From positions 1 through 20,632 of the forward strand of contig SFRL01000052.1 in the NCBI GenBank assembly GCA_004562765.1: DNA of 20,632 bases, given 5' to 3'. This stretch comes from a bacterium. Lineage in GTDB: Bacteria > Bacillota > Clostridia > Lachnospirales > Lachnospiraceae. Below are positions 1-7,104 of the stretch, piece by piece. The notes beneath the pieces were generated by a model that made no database searches, was not told the DNA's origin, and saw nothing but the letters and a program-made list of their open reading frames with translations. The first letter of the stretch is position 1, and each line of letters opens with the position of its first letter. Both the position numbers and the translations under genes were made by a program.

Positions 1-1237
1 CACGAATTTCGGCTACACCTGCTTTATTCGCATCAGGATATTCAATCAGACATTGACCGGTTATGTCATCATACTGTAATGGATCTGTTCCTTCAATCGG
101 TGCTTCTACGACAATTTTCGGTTTTACTGCTGAGCCATTATATGTCAATACAAGCTTTTCGCCGTCTGATATTACTACAGGCAGTTCCTTTTCATTCTTT
201 GCCGTCACGCGAAGATCACTTCCATCTTTTGCTGACACGGTGAAGTCTGCCGAATATGTACCGATAAAATATAAATAATGTCCACTAACAGCATCATGAT
301 AATATGTTACATAGGTATTGATGGGTGAAACCTCTACTCTGTAGTTTCCCGCAGAAGCAGGTTTTCCGTTTATCTGTTCATAATTATTCGACGCACTTTT
401 CTTGTAATATTTTACGCTAAACTCTGTTTTGTCTTGTACATCATCAATCTCCACTCCGCCTGCGTGAAAAGTGATTCTCGGCAAAACCATATTATTGCTA
501 TAAGATATATTGGTCCTATCAATAGATCCGCTAAATCCGTTTGATGTACTCATATTATATGCAATAATATAATCAGCGGGAGCTGTATATGAATCTGACG
601 ATGACACATAGTTTGTATTCTTTACTGTTACTGTACATGTTGCCTCTCCACATTTATAGCTTGTACTAGACACCTCGTACTGACTCGGATCAATTGTTGT
701 GTTTGGTTCTCCATCTACAGTTGCCGTAACTACCACATTTTCCTTTGACGGACATACTACAATTCCATCTCCCTTATATTCCATTGCATAGGAAGTTGAT
801 TTTACACTCGCTTTGATATTTGATATGGATTGCCCCGCTATACTGTAATTTATTATGTGGGTATCAAGTTTCCATTTTCCATCACCCTTGATCATGCAAG
901 TATAGTTACCTGCGTCTACTCCTCCAGCCACAGGCGTACTTCCACATCCTATTAATCTTAAATCGGAAATTTCTCCCCCATATGGTCCGAAAGATCCATC
1001 TGATTTTTTGATAGTAACTGATCTTATATTTAATGTCGGAAGCTGTGCACTACCATTGTAGGTTAATGTGTTCGATGACAACGTATATGTAATCTTAGTC
1101 TCAACCTCGTCTACGGTACCTGTCACGGTATTTTCTGCTGTTTCCGCCTTCGCCTTTGGCACCACCTGCACCATTCCGATGATCATACAGATACATAATG
1201 CCACCGATAATAATTTTTTCTTTACATCCCTGTACAT
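1..1237 (-). CDS. Secreted Ig-like-repeat surface protein, C-terminus cut off by window edge
   Basis: The frame stays open for 412 codons from an ATG at 1237 to the window edge, so the C-terminus is missing. The N-terminus is a signal peptide: basic MYRDVKKK, a hydrophobic stretch, then an AKA-type site near residue 31. The mature part is Ser/Thr/Tyr/Asn-rich beta-type sequence. A motif LTYNGSA followed by a proline recurs near residue 50 and again close to the window edge, as in MBG/Big-type Ig-like repeats of Firmicute surface proteins. The ATG at 1237 is preferred over the one at 1249 because GAAAGGATGG lies about 7 bases ahead of it and would overlap the earlier ATG. It probably ends up outside the cell, perhaps wall-anchored or as an adhesin, but no anchor is visible. 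Codon use is AT-richer than in the central genes. Exact function unknown. Confidence 0.8.
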   Translation of the reverse strand, partial: MYRDVKKKLLSVALCICMIIGMVQVVPKAKAETAENTVTGTVDEVETKITYTLSSNTLTYNGSAQLPTLNIRSVTIKKSDGSFGPYGGEISDLRLIGCGSTPVAGGVDAGNYTCMIKGDGKWKLDTHIINYSIAGQSISNIKASVKSTSYAMEYKGDGIVVCPSKENVVVTATVDGEPNTTIDPSQYEVSSTSYKCGEATCTVTVKNTNYVSSSDSYTAPADYIIAYNMSTSNGFSGSIDRTNISYSNNMVLPRITFHAGGVEIDDVQDKTEFSVKYYKKSASNNYEQINGKPASAGNYRVEVSPINTYVTYYHDAVSGHYLYFIGTYSADFTVSAKDGSDLRVTAKNEKELPVVISDGEKLVLTYNGSAVKPKIVVEAPIEGTDPLQYDDITGQCLIEYPDANKAGVAEIR

Positions 1238-1440
1238 ACGCACGCCCATCCTTTCGACTGGTTTCCTCTGATTCAAGCGATTCTTTTTGCCTGAACATTT
1301 TATGATAAAAAGATTATTGTCTGATAATTTTTAAAATTTTACAGACGTATCCCATGTATTGCTTTCATTATATTTCGGTAATTTTTACATGAACTTTATA
1401 GTTTTCTGGAAAATTTTTTCAGCTATTTTTCAGCATTTGT

Positions 1441-2385
1441 TCAATGCATGATCTGCTCCTCGAACGCTGCCACATCCGGTGCAACAGCTGCGATTTTCAG
1501 CCACTGATCCAATAGTTCGCCCTTTGTCTGCTCCTGAATCTTCTGTTCCAGTTTCTTGGGTACTTCTCCCTTTGAGGACAACACAGTCAGTAAAGACAAC
1601 ACTCTTCCTCGTACCTCTCCTCGTGCTTCGCTCTCTTCCATCTCCCGCGCGATAATTGCTCCTACCTTCGTCATGCTCAAACACCTCCTGATCTCGTTTG
1701 CCAATTCTTTATCAATAATCTTATCTGAGAAACTCAATATTCCTGCCAGCGCCATCTCCTGCATGCCTTCATCTTCAATTTCTTTTGCCAAGTTTACTGC
1801 TTCATGTGCCGCTTGCCGCTGATTTTCTTTCCCCTTATAGGTTAATGGTAAAATGATCAGTTCCATCAAATCCCGGTCATCTAATGGCTGCTTCTGTTCT
1901 ATTTTACGCTGAATACGACTTTTTACTTCCTCCGACGGAATCTCACTCAAAAAACCTTCCGTCGTGTATATGATCACATCTCCTACATTTAACGTATCCC
2001 TCGTCTGCTCTCTTGTCACATCCGCCGTATAAATCACAATGATACGAATTCGAAGATTTGCAATATCTATACCTTCCTTCTGCAACCTACGCAACAACCG
2101 TAGTACATATCCTGCATATTTTACCTTATTACTCAGGCGATAGTCACTCTCATAATCTAATAAGGCATAGCTTCCATCCTCCAGTAGGAAGAGGTTATCC
2201 ATACGTTTTTCATTCGTCTCAATCGCCGGCAGATTCGTAGGTCTTACATCCACAATCTTAGGTACATCGAACCCGTATACAGATAAGGAACGATTTTTCA
2301 TCGTCTCTCCAAACCACTTGGACACGACATCCTTATTTTGCGCGGTGATTCCAGTCCCACTTCGTCTTCTTTTTCGTTTGCCCAT
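1441..2385 (-). CDS. PD-(D/E)XK-like (Rpn/transposase-related) protein
   Basis: A 314-residue protein starting MGKRKRRRSG. A nuclease-like core is suggested by D63 (RMDNLFLL), the hairpin DGSYALLDYES with D77 and E79, and a following KVKYAGYVLRLL helix, as in the PD-(D/E)XK 'transposase' proteins that are multicopy in Lachnospiraceae. The lysine of a canonical (E/D)xK is not evident after E79, so activity is uncertain. The C-terminal third is charged and helical (EARGEVRGR, then EQKIQEQTKGE), as in Rpn-like proteins. The frame is open further upstream, to an ATG at 2526. I chose 2385 because a perfect AAAGGAGG lies 7 bases before it; an ATG at 2430 with a weaker AGGAG is the alternative. It stands alone in an AT-richer stretch. 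Known Rpn relatives promote recombination; any such role here is inference. Confidence 0.7.
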   Translation of the reverse strand: MGKRKRRRSGTGITAQNKDVVSKWFGETMKNRSLSVYGFDVPKIVDVRPTNLPAIETNEKRMDNLFLLEDGSYALLDYESDYRLSNKVKYAGYVLRLLRRLQKEGIDIANLRIRIIVIYTADVTREQTRDTLNVGDVIIYTTEGFLSEIPSEEVKSRIQRKIEQKQPLDDRDLMELIILPLTYKGKENQRQAAHEAVNLAKEIEDEGMQEMALAGILSFSDKIIDKELANEIRRCLSMTKVGAIIAREMEESEARGEVRGRVLSLLTVLSSKGEVPKKLEQKIQEQTKGELLDQWLKIAAVAPDVAAFEEQIMH

Positions 2386-2660
2386 CCACATTCCTCCTTT
2401 GTACGCAGGAGTGCTTTTGGGCTTATGCATGATCCACATCTCCTGCTTCATTATTTGTTTTTGGAAATTTAAGCAAGAGTTGTTTCTTCTGAAAATACAT
2501 ATAGATAACGTGATAGCATCTGCCATCGCACATACAAGATGATAGCTAAATAGCTGTTTTGAAAATACGACAATTGCTCACTTTTAACTTATCACGAATC
2601 CGCTTCGTTGTCCAGATTTTTTACACAATATGTTAGCAACTGAGACCGTTTTTAACCGAC
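2386..2660. other. Intergenic stretch without a recognisable gene
   Basis: I see no RNA gene or convincing promoter here. The minus-strand frame of the nuclease-like gene stays open up to 2526, but the upstream residues look unlike a folded N-terminus and their start codons have poor ribosome sites, so I treat this part as leader. It is AT-rich. Confidence 0.5.
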
Positions 2661-2690
2661 AAAAATGACCGCAGATCTCTCTGCGGTCAT
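2661..2690 (-). terminator. Rho-independent terminator of the 2700-4097 gene
   Basis: An 11-bp perfect stem (ATGACCGCAGA at 2665-2675 with TCTGCGGTCAT at 2680-2690) closes a 4-base loop. On the minus strand it is followed by a run of five T (2665-2661). It begins 10 bases after the stop codon of the membrane protein gene. Confidence 0.9.
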
Positions 2691-2699
2691 CTTCACGTT

Positions 2700-4097
2700 C
2701 TAATAAGCTAAATCATACACATATTGTATTCCGCCGTCCTTCTGATCGTTGACCAGAAATCCGATCTGTGAGCTGTTATAGTACCATTCCCCACTGATGA
2801 TCTCTCCGCCCCAGTTCAGGAAGAAGTCGCCCTGCGTCGTCACGGAATTTCCGTCATCATCCTGCACAAAACCGATTCCCGTACCGTTCCCACGCAGAAC
2901 GAGATATCCGTCTTTCTTTCCATCGTGCAGTTCATACGCGACACTTGCCACAGGTACCAGGGTCTGCTGTGAGCAGAAAACACTTTCCTCCGTGCCATCC
3001 GCGCGTTTCAACTTGATATTTGGTGTCAGATCCGGAAGATTATGCTCCACCGGATTTGTTCCAAACCGGGTTAACGAACTGCTGTCAAAAAATCCTGCAT
3101 CTAAAAATGCATTGTAGTAGGATTCTTTCTCGCTGTCGCTAAGCTTCATATCGTAAATGACATAGCCAAAGGTCTTTTCCATATCCTCTGACACATATTC
3201 TTTCACATCGGCATCCGAAAAGTCAAACCGGCTGTAGCTGTATGCCAGCTGCGCTGCCGTCCGCTGCTGGTAATCCATCATCTTGTTTACAAGATTTACC
3301 TTGCTGCTGCCGTCTGTGAGCGCTTCGCCCTGCGGACTCTGCTCCTCGCTGCTGCCCGGCATGCCTGCCGCACCGGACTGCGCGATGGTCGCTTTCAGAT
3401 CCGTGATCGCCTGCGGCTCATTAAAGCTGTTGTTCACCAGCTCTCCCGCCGTGATCAGCTTTACATAGATCTCCTCGATCTGCTCATCGGAATAATCGGA
3501 GACATTTTCATCCGCCAAATTGATGCAGTAGGCATCCGCCAGTTGTCCGTTCGCGTCCGCCAATGCCGCGTCTGCTTCCTCTCCGAGTACATTTTTATAA
3601 TAATTGTAGAAACTGGTCTGCAGTTCCACCTGGTTTTTGGCATAGGCAAGCACCAGATTACGGTGAATATTTTCCTTTTCCTCACCTTCCTGAGCAGTCA
3701 GATTCGGCATCACAAGCGGTATCGCAAATTTTGCTGCCACCAGCACGGCAATGATCACCGCACCGATCACAATATTGCGCTTTGTAATGATATGCACCTT
3801 TTTTTCTTTTTTCTTTTTTGTGCTGTTTGATGATGCCTTTCCTGTACCGGACGCAGCCTCTGCCGCCTTTGCCCCGGTCACTGTCTTTTCCAGCTTTTCT
3901 ACAAATTTAAGACCATAGGATGACGCAAATACCGGCTTATCCGTGACCTCCTTCAGCACGATCTTTGCCTCTTCGGGCTTTGTGATGTCGTGCTTTTCCA
4001 TGATTGCTTTGATCTTTTTTAAGTCCCGGGAAGCATCCAGATATTCCTGCTCGCTGTCAAATTCCAGGTCTCCCAGCTTCCATTTTTTGTCTGCCAT
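2700..4097 (-). CDS. Single-pass membrane protein of unknown function
   Basis: A 465-residue protein I cannot assign to a named family. Residues 1-70 form an acidic/basic soluble module (WKLGDLEFDSEQEYLDA) of a kind I recall at the N-terminus of other Lachnospiraceae membrane proteins. A low-complexity Ala/Ser/Lys linker follows, ending in a KKKKEKK cluster. One hydrophobic helix lies at about 106-126 (NIVIGAVIIAVLVAAKFAI), followed by about 340 residues likely outside the cell. The positive-inside rule puts the N-terminus in the cytoplasm. The distal part contains many Tyr/Asp/Gly strands (EYVSEDMEKTFGYVIYDM; YLVLRGNGTGIGF). The start at 4097 has AGGAG 6-7 bases upstream; the ATG at 4112 does not. 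It has its own promoter (4165-4193) and terminator, so it is probably a single-gene unit rather than part of the sigma operon upstream. Confidence 0.8.
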   Translation of the reverse strand: MADKKWKLGDLEFDSEQEYLDASRDLKKIKAIMEKHDITKPEEAKIVLKEVTDKPVFASSYGLKFVEKLEKTVTGAKAAEAASGTGKASSNSTKKKKEKKVHIITKRNIVIGAVIIAVLVAAKFAIPLVMPNLTAQEGEEKENIHRNLVLAYAKNQVELQTSFYNYYKNVLGEEADAALADANGQLADAYCINLADENVSDYSDEQIEEIYVKLITAGELVNNSFNEPQAITDLKATIAQSGAAGMPGSSEEQSPQGEALTDGSSKVNLVNKMMDYQQRTAAQLAYSYSRFDFSDADVKEYVSEDMEKTFGYVIYDMKLSDSEKESYYNAFLDAGFFDSSSLTRFGTNPVEHNLPDLTPNIKLKRADGTEESVFCSQQTLVPVASVAYELHDGKKDGYLVLRGNGTGIGFVQDDDGNSVTTQGDFFLNWGGEIISGEWYYNSSQIGFLVNDQKDGGIQYVYDLAY

Positions 4098-4127
4098 GAT
4101 TTTCTCCTGCATTCCTCATATGAATAT

Positions 4128-4163
4128 ATGCTGACAGACAGCACTCTTTCTATCTGTCAGCAT
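4128..4163 (-). other. Stem-loop between the anti-sigma gene and the membrane protein gene
   Basis: An 11-bp perfect inverted repeat (ATGCTGACAGA at 4128-4138, TCTGTCAGCAT at 4153-4163) with a 14-base loop. It lacks a T tract on the minus strand, so it is at best a weak terminator for the sigma/anti-sigma operon. The predicted start of the next transcript falls inside its first arm, so it could instead be an RNA-end-stabilising structure or an operator. Confidence 0.5.
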
Positions 4164-4164
4164 T

Positions 4165-4193
4165 ATCATACCCGAATCAGGTGTATCATGCAA
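4165..4193 (-). promoter_or_regulatory. Predicted sigma-A promoter of the 2700-4097 gene
   Basis: On the minus strand, TTGCAT (4193-4188), a 17-base spacer and TATGAT (4170-4165). It begins directly after the anti-sigma stop codon, and the start codon at 4097 is about 60 bases below the expected transcription start. Confidence 0.6.
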
Positions 4194-4197
4194 GATA

Positions 4198-5091
4198 CTA
4201 TTTTGCCTGCCAGATCGTCTTTGGCATTTCAAAGCTCACGCAGCCCATATACATCGGCGCCACGTCGCCCTCGTTAAAACAGATCACCAGTGTTCCGTCG
4301 TTGCTGATATAAAAACTCTGATCCTCCGGAATCTGCTTGAAATTCCACTCCGGGACATCCTGGTCGTTCAGCCAGTAATAGACATTTTCGTCCGCTGCCA
4401 TCTGCTCCGCCATCTGGCGCTTGATCTCTTCACTGATGGTTTCGATATAGCTGTCATCTGCAAACAGGTCTGCCAGTGTCAGGATCTTCCCGGTACTCCG
4501 GTCGATCGTATAATAATGGTCCTGCTCATATCCGCTGCCCATCACTTCTAAAACCCATACCTTCATGGAAAAATACCGGTCGTTGTCAGTCACGACCTCA
4601 TGTCCGACATGAATGCTGTCGGCTCCATACATTTCCGGGTCGTTTTCCAGTCCGGCCTCAAATTCTGCTATGATCTGGTCGGTCATTTCCTTTACAGATG
4701 CATTGATCTGATCTGCAGACTGCTTCAACTGCTCCTTTACCGCCTCGTCTGCGCCGTCCTCCGGTTCTACCGTTACCTTCGGTACGGATACATCTGCCTC
4801 ATAACGTCCCTCCTCCACATGATAATCGCGCCATACGACGACCTTTACAATGGTGGATAACACGGGAAGTTTTTCCCAGGCGTGCGCCACGGACATGCTC
4901 AGGTTTGGCAGTAAAATTACAAAGGCCGCTGCTGCCGCCACTGCCCCGGCAATCACTTTGCCCCATTTTTTCTTTCGGTTTTTCCGGTGATTCTCAATCG
5001 ACACGACCTTCGCGGTTTCCGGCTGAGCCACCTCTGTCACCAGATCCTCATCGATATTACCGATCGCGTTCAATAATTCTTCAGTTGTCAT
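4198..5091 (-). CDS. RsiV-like anti-sigma factor (DUF3298 type)
   Basis: A 297-residue membrane protein expected to hold the adjacent ECF sigma factor inactive. Residues 1-40 are cytoplasmic, a basic HRKNRKKK patch precedes one transmembrane helix at about 44-62, and the rest is extracellular. The exterior has the DUF3298/RsiV layout: a YEADVSVPKV strand region, then DRSTGKILTLADLF, a helix EEIKRQMAEQMA, and the end EDQSFYISNDGTLVICFNEGDVAP. In B. subtilis, RsiV binds lysozyme and is then cut by signal peptidase; here an AHA motif just after the membrane helix (SVAHAWEK) would suit such a cut. The start at 5091 overlaps the sigma stop codon as ATGA, with GAGGAGG 7 bases ahead; an ATG six bases earlier is too close to that site. 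The lysozyme signal is inferred by family. Confidence 0.88.
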   Translation of the reverse strand: MTTEELLNAIGNIDEDLVTEVAQPETAKVVSIENHRKNRKKKWGKVIAGAVAAAAAFVILLPNLSMSVAHAWEKLPVLSTIVKVVVWRDYHVEEGRYEADVSVPKVTVEPEDGADEAVKEQLKQSADQINASVKEMTDQIIAEFEAGLENDPEMYGADSIHVGHEVVTDNDRYFSMKVWVLEVMGSGYEQDHYYTIDRSTGKILTLADLFADDSYIETISEEIKRQMAEQMAADENVYYWLNDQDVPEWNFKQIPEDQSFYISNDGTLVICFNEGDVAPMYMGCVSFEMPKTIWQAK

Positions 5092-5648
5092 GCACATACC
5101 TCCTCACGGATCAAAATTTCCTGCAACTTTTTCCGACATCGGAACATCGTTGTCTTCACCTTGCTCTCACTGCAGCCAAAATATTCGGCAACCTCTGCCA
5201 CAGAATCCATATAGAAATAGCGTCTTACAAACATGATGCGCTCCTCCTTTGGCAATCCCCGCAGAAAATCACTGATCACCTGTCCCAGATAGCTCTGCTC
5301 CGCCACCCGCTCCGGGGAAACGCCTCCGGATACGCATTCCTGCAGTTCATCCAGGCACACTGCCACCCGGTCTGCCTCACGCTTTTTCTGATGGGCTCTG
5401 CGATAACGGTTCAGCGACAGATTCCGCGTGATCTTGGCAAGATACGCACCTAAATTGTTCGGAATCGTAGGCGGGATCGTCCGCCATGCCTGAAACCATG
5501 TATCGTTGACACATTCCGCCGCTTCTCCTTCATCCTGTAAGATCCGGTATGCGATCGTATGGCAGTATGCGCCATAAGTTTCCTCACTTTTTCTAACTGC
5601 TTCTTCATTTCTTGCCAGATATAATTCCACGATCTCCTGCTCTGACAT
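5088..5648 (-). CDS. ECF-type RNA polymerase sigma factor (SigV-like)
   Basis: A 186-residue two-domain sigma-70 factor. Region 2 is visible as TIAYRILQDEGEAAECVNDTWFQAW followed in sequence by AYLAKITRNLSLNRYRR; region 4 is the helix-turn-helix DSVAEVAEYFGCSESKVKTT followed by a basic MFRCRKKLQEIL. Length and the absence of regions 1.1 and 3 fit ECF factors. The start at 5648 (MSEQEIVELYLA) has GAGGAG 5 bases ahead; the frame extends upstream to 5717 but those residues do not resemble the family. It overlaps the RsiV-like gene by 4 bases, so the two are translationally coupled. Pairing with a DUF3298 partner suggests the SigV class, which responds to cell-wall or lysozyme stress. A candidate self-recognised promoter lies at 5745-5770. 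Confidence 0.92.
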   Translation of the reverse strand: MSEQEIVELYLARNEEAVRKSEETYGAYCHTIAYRILQDEGEAAECVNDTWFQAWRTIPPTIPNNLGAYLAKITRNLSLNRYRRAHQKKREADRVAVCLDELQECVSGGVSPERVAEQSYLGQVISDFLRGLPKEERIMFVRRYFYMDSVAEVAEYFGCSESKVKTTMFRCRKKLQEILIREEVCA

Positions 5649-5661
5649 GTTTTCTCCTCTC

Positions 5662-5686
5662 TGACTGTCTGGGTCCTTTACAGTCA
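5662..5686 (-). other. Leader stem-loop ahead of the ECF sigma gene
   Basis: A perfect 7-bp inverted repeat (TGACTGT at 5662-5668, ACAGTCA at 5680-5686) with an 11-base loop. It sits in the leader just before the GAGGAG ribosome site. It could affect initiation or be an operator; there is no T tract. Confidence 0.4.
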
Positions 5687-5744
5687 CCTTACATTGAAAA
5701 AGATGGAGGAAAATCATTGATTGATTTCGCTCTCCATCCCTAAT

Positions 5745-5770
5745 GACACTGCTTTTCTCATCCGGTTACA
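5745..5770 (-). promoter_or_regulatory. Candidate ECF-type autoregulated promoter of the sigma operon
   Basis: On the minus strand, TGTAACC (5770-5764) provides an AAC -35 core. It is followed after exactly 16 bases by TGTC (5748-5745). This fits the AAC-N16-(C/T)GTC pattern of ECF promoters, and there is no good sigma-A promoter nearby. The leader would be about 90 bases. Confidence 0.4.
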
Positions 5771-5811
5771 CATTTTTACATTTTGCCGCACAAAAATCTT
5801 CCTGGTAACAG

Positions 5812-5837
5812 AAAAATCTGTGACGATCCGCCACAGA
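5812..5837 (-). terminator. Terminator after the two proline tRNA genes
   Basis: A 6-bp stem (TCTGTG at 5817-5822, CACAGA at 5832-5837) with a 9-base loop, followed on the minus strand by five T (5816-5812). It begins 13 bases beyond the 3' end of the second tRNA. Confidence 0.75.
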
Positions 5838-5849
5838 CTCTCTTTTCAG

Positions 5850-5923
5850 TCGATGCGACAGGATTTGAACCTGCGACCCCTACGTCCCTAACGTAGTGCT
5901 CTACCAAGCTGAGCCACGCATCG
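5850..5923 (-). tRNA. tRNA-Pro, anticodon AGG
   Basis: A 74-base cloverleaf including discriminator A. The acceptor stem CGATGCG/CGCATCG is perfect, the anticodon arm is CTACG-TTAGGGA-CGTAG and the T arm is GCAGG-TTCAAAT-CCTGT. The loop puts AGG at positions 34-36. No CCA is encoded. It shares all but the anticodon arm and a few bases with the neighbouring tRNA-Pro, so one likely arose by duplication. A34 in a proline tRNA is unusual for bacteria. Confidence 0.95.
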
Positions 5924-5972
5924 ATATTTAATTTTGCCTATACGGCGCATCCTGACTTCAAAAGCAAGGAAG

Positions 5973-6046
5973 TCGATGCGACAGGATTTGAACCTGCGAC
6001 CTCTGCGTCCCGAACGCAGCGCTCTACCAAGCTGAGCCACGCATCG
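5973..6046 (-). tRNA. tRNA-Pro, anticodon CGG
   Basis: A 74-base cloverleaf including discriminator A, with the same acceptor stem and T arm as the next tRNA. The anticodon arm is CTGCG-TTCGGGA-CGCAG, giving CGG. No CCA is encoded. It is the first of the pair to be transcribed, 49 bases ahead of the AGG isoacceptor. Confidence 0.95.
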
Positions 6047-6069
6047 AAGTGCGGATCTGAAATCCTGCC

Positions 6070-6106
6070 ATCTTCGCCGCCGTGCCCGTAGCACCACAGC
6101 GAAGAT
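6070..6106 (-). other. Nested inverted repeat in the proline tRNA leader
   Basis: The outer stem is ATCTTCGC (6070-6077) with GCGAAGAT (6099-6106), 8 bp perfect. An inner GTGC-CCGTA-GCAC stem-loop lies inside it. The predicted transcription start is in the upstream arm, so the outer repeat is more likely read as DNA or in read-through RNA from the glucokinase gene. Confidence 0.45.
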
Positions 6107-6107
6107 T

Positions 6108-6136
6108 ATAATAGCATGGATTTTTATATTTGTCCA
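6108..6136 (-). promoter_or_regulatory. Predicted promoter of the proline tRNA pair
   Basis: On the minus strand, TGGACA (6136-6131), a 17-base spacer and TATTAT (6113-6108). It lies between the glucokinase stop codon and the first proline tRNA, at about the expected distance for a short tRNA leader. Confidence 0.55.
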
Positions 6137-6152
6137 GTCTTTTTTTTATTTT

Positions 6153-7088
6153 TTACAGGATCATTTTTACGCAGCCGTAGATGCCGGCGTCATTTCCCAG
6201 CTCTGCGATCTTGAACTGTGCCTCCCGGCATGCATGGAATGTATTCGGTGTAAAATACTTCTCTACGACATCTGTGATGATCTTTCCGGCCTTGGACACT
6301 CCGCCGCCAATGACGAACAATTCCGGATTCACAACACATGCGATCGTCGCCAGTCCTTTGCCCAGAATCTCTCCAAACTGCTCCAACACCTGCAGTGCAA
6401 GCGCATCCCCTGCTTTCGCCGCATCAAACAGATCCTTTGCCGTCACTTCTGTGAGCTCGCGCAGACTGCTGGGCTGATCAGATGCTGCCAATGCCCGTTT
6501 TGTCAAAGTAACCACTCCGGTCGCGGATGCATACTGCTCTAAGCATCCCTTCTTACCGCAGCCGCAGACAAGTGTTTCCTTGTCATTCACCGGAAGATGT
6601 CCGATCTCTCCGCCTGCTCCGGTCGCGCCTGCCACAATACGACCATCTATGATCACGCCTCCGCCGATTCCGGTTCCAAGTGTGACCATCACGATGCTCT
6701 CTGCACCTTTTCCGGCTCCCTGCCACATCTCACCGAGCGCTGCCACATTTGCGTCATTCGCAGCCTTGACCGGATATCCGGTCAGCTCGGAAAGTGTGTC
6801 CTGTACATTAAAGACTCCCCAGCCGAGGTTCACGCACTTGCGCACCACGCCTTCCGGTGTCACCGGTCCCGGCACGCCGACACCGATACCCTGCACATCC
6901 GCGCCATCGATGCCTTTCTCTGCCAGTTTTTCCTTGATAGATGCTGCCACGTCCGGCAGGATCTGTGATCCGCCGTCCTCCTTGCGCGTGGGGATCTCCC
7001 ATTTGTCCAACAATTCTCCGTCTGTGCGGAACAGTCCCAATTTTACAGTCGTTCCTCCGATGTCTACGCCAAATCCGTATGCTTTCAT
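6153..7088 (-). CDS. glcK: ROK-family glucokinase
   Basis: A 311-residue cytoplasmic sugar kinase that would phosphorylate glucose to glucose 6-phosphate with ATP. The phosphate loop DIGGTT is at residues 9-14, the sugar-binding and catalytic pair N111-D112 is in AANDAN, and LGTGIGGG is near 137-144. The ROK signature follows as E161-I-G-H164 and then C175-G-C177, C182 and E184. H164 with the three cysteines would bind zinc. Length matches Gram-positive GlcK. The start at 7088 (MKAYGFGVDIGG) has AAGGAG 6 bases ahead; the longer frame to 7112 overlaps the preceding gene and adds non-family residues. It begins 16 bases after the class A PBP stop codon, so the two are likely co-transcribed. Other ROK sugar kinases are possible, but glucokinase is the best fit. 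Confidence 0.92.
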   Translation of the reverse strand: MKAYGFGVDIGGTTVKLGLFRTDGELLDKWEIPTRKEDGGSQILPDVAASIKEKLAEKGIDGADVQGIGVGVPGPVTPEGVVRKCVNLGWGVFNVQDTLSELTGYPVKAANDANVAALGEMWQGAGKGAESIVMVTLGTGIGGGVIIDGRIVAGATGAGGEIGHLPVNDKETLVCGCGKKGCLEQYASATGVVTLTKRALAASDQPSSLRELTEVTAKDLFDAAKAGDALALQVLEQFGEILGKGLATIACVVNPELFVIGGGVSKAGKIITDVVEKYFTPNTFHACREAQFKIAELGNDAGIYGCVKMIL

Positions 7089-7104
7089 CTCTTTCTCCTT
7101 ATGA

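Noticed and set aside
1101..1298. Minus-strand 65-codon frame MFRQKESLESEE
   Set aside because: It overlaps the signal-peptide region of the surface protein in another frame, and the surface protein frame stays open for over 400 codons.
1238..1440. Promoter search ahead of the surface protein
   Set aside because: A TATAAT is present in the AT-rich sequence but no -35 at acceptable spacing, so I do not call it.
2386..2526. Longer N-terminus for the nuclease-like protein
   Set aside because: The upstream ATG at 2526 has no ribosome site and the added residues look like translated leader, whereas 2385 has AAAGGAGG at ideal spacing.
4905..5453. Plus-strand frame of 182 codons
   Set aside because: Antisense to the sigma/anti-sigma pair, which have clear families and overlapping starts.
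5888..6097. Minus-strand frame with an internal repeat CVAQLGRALR
   Set aside because: It is translated from the two proline tRNAs; the repeat is the tRNA duplication.
6580..7104. Plus-strand frame of 174 codons
   Set aside because: Fully antisense to the glucokinase gene; Ser/Pro-rich shadow composition.
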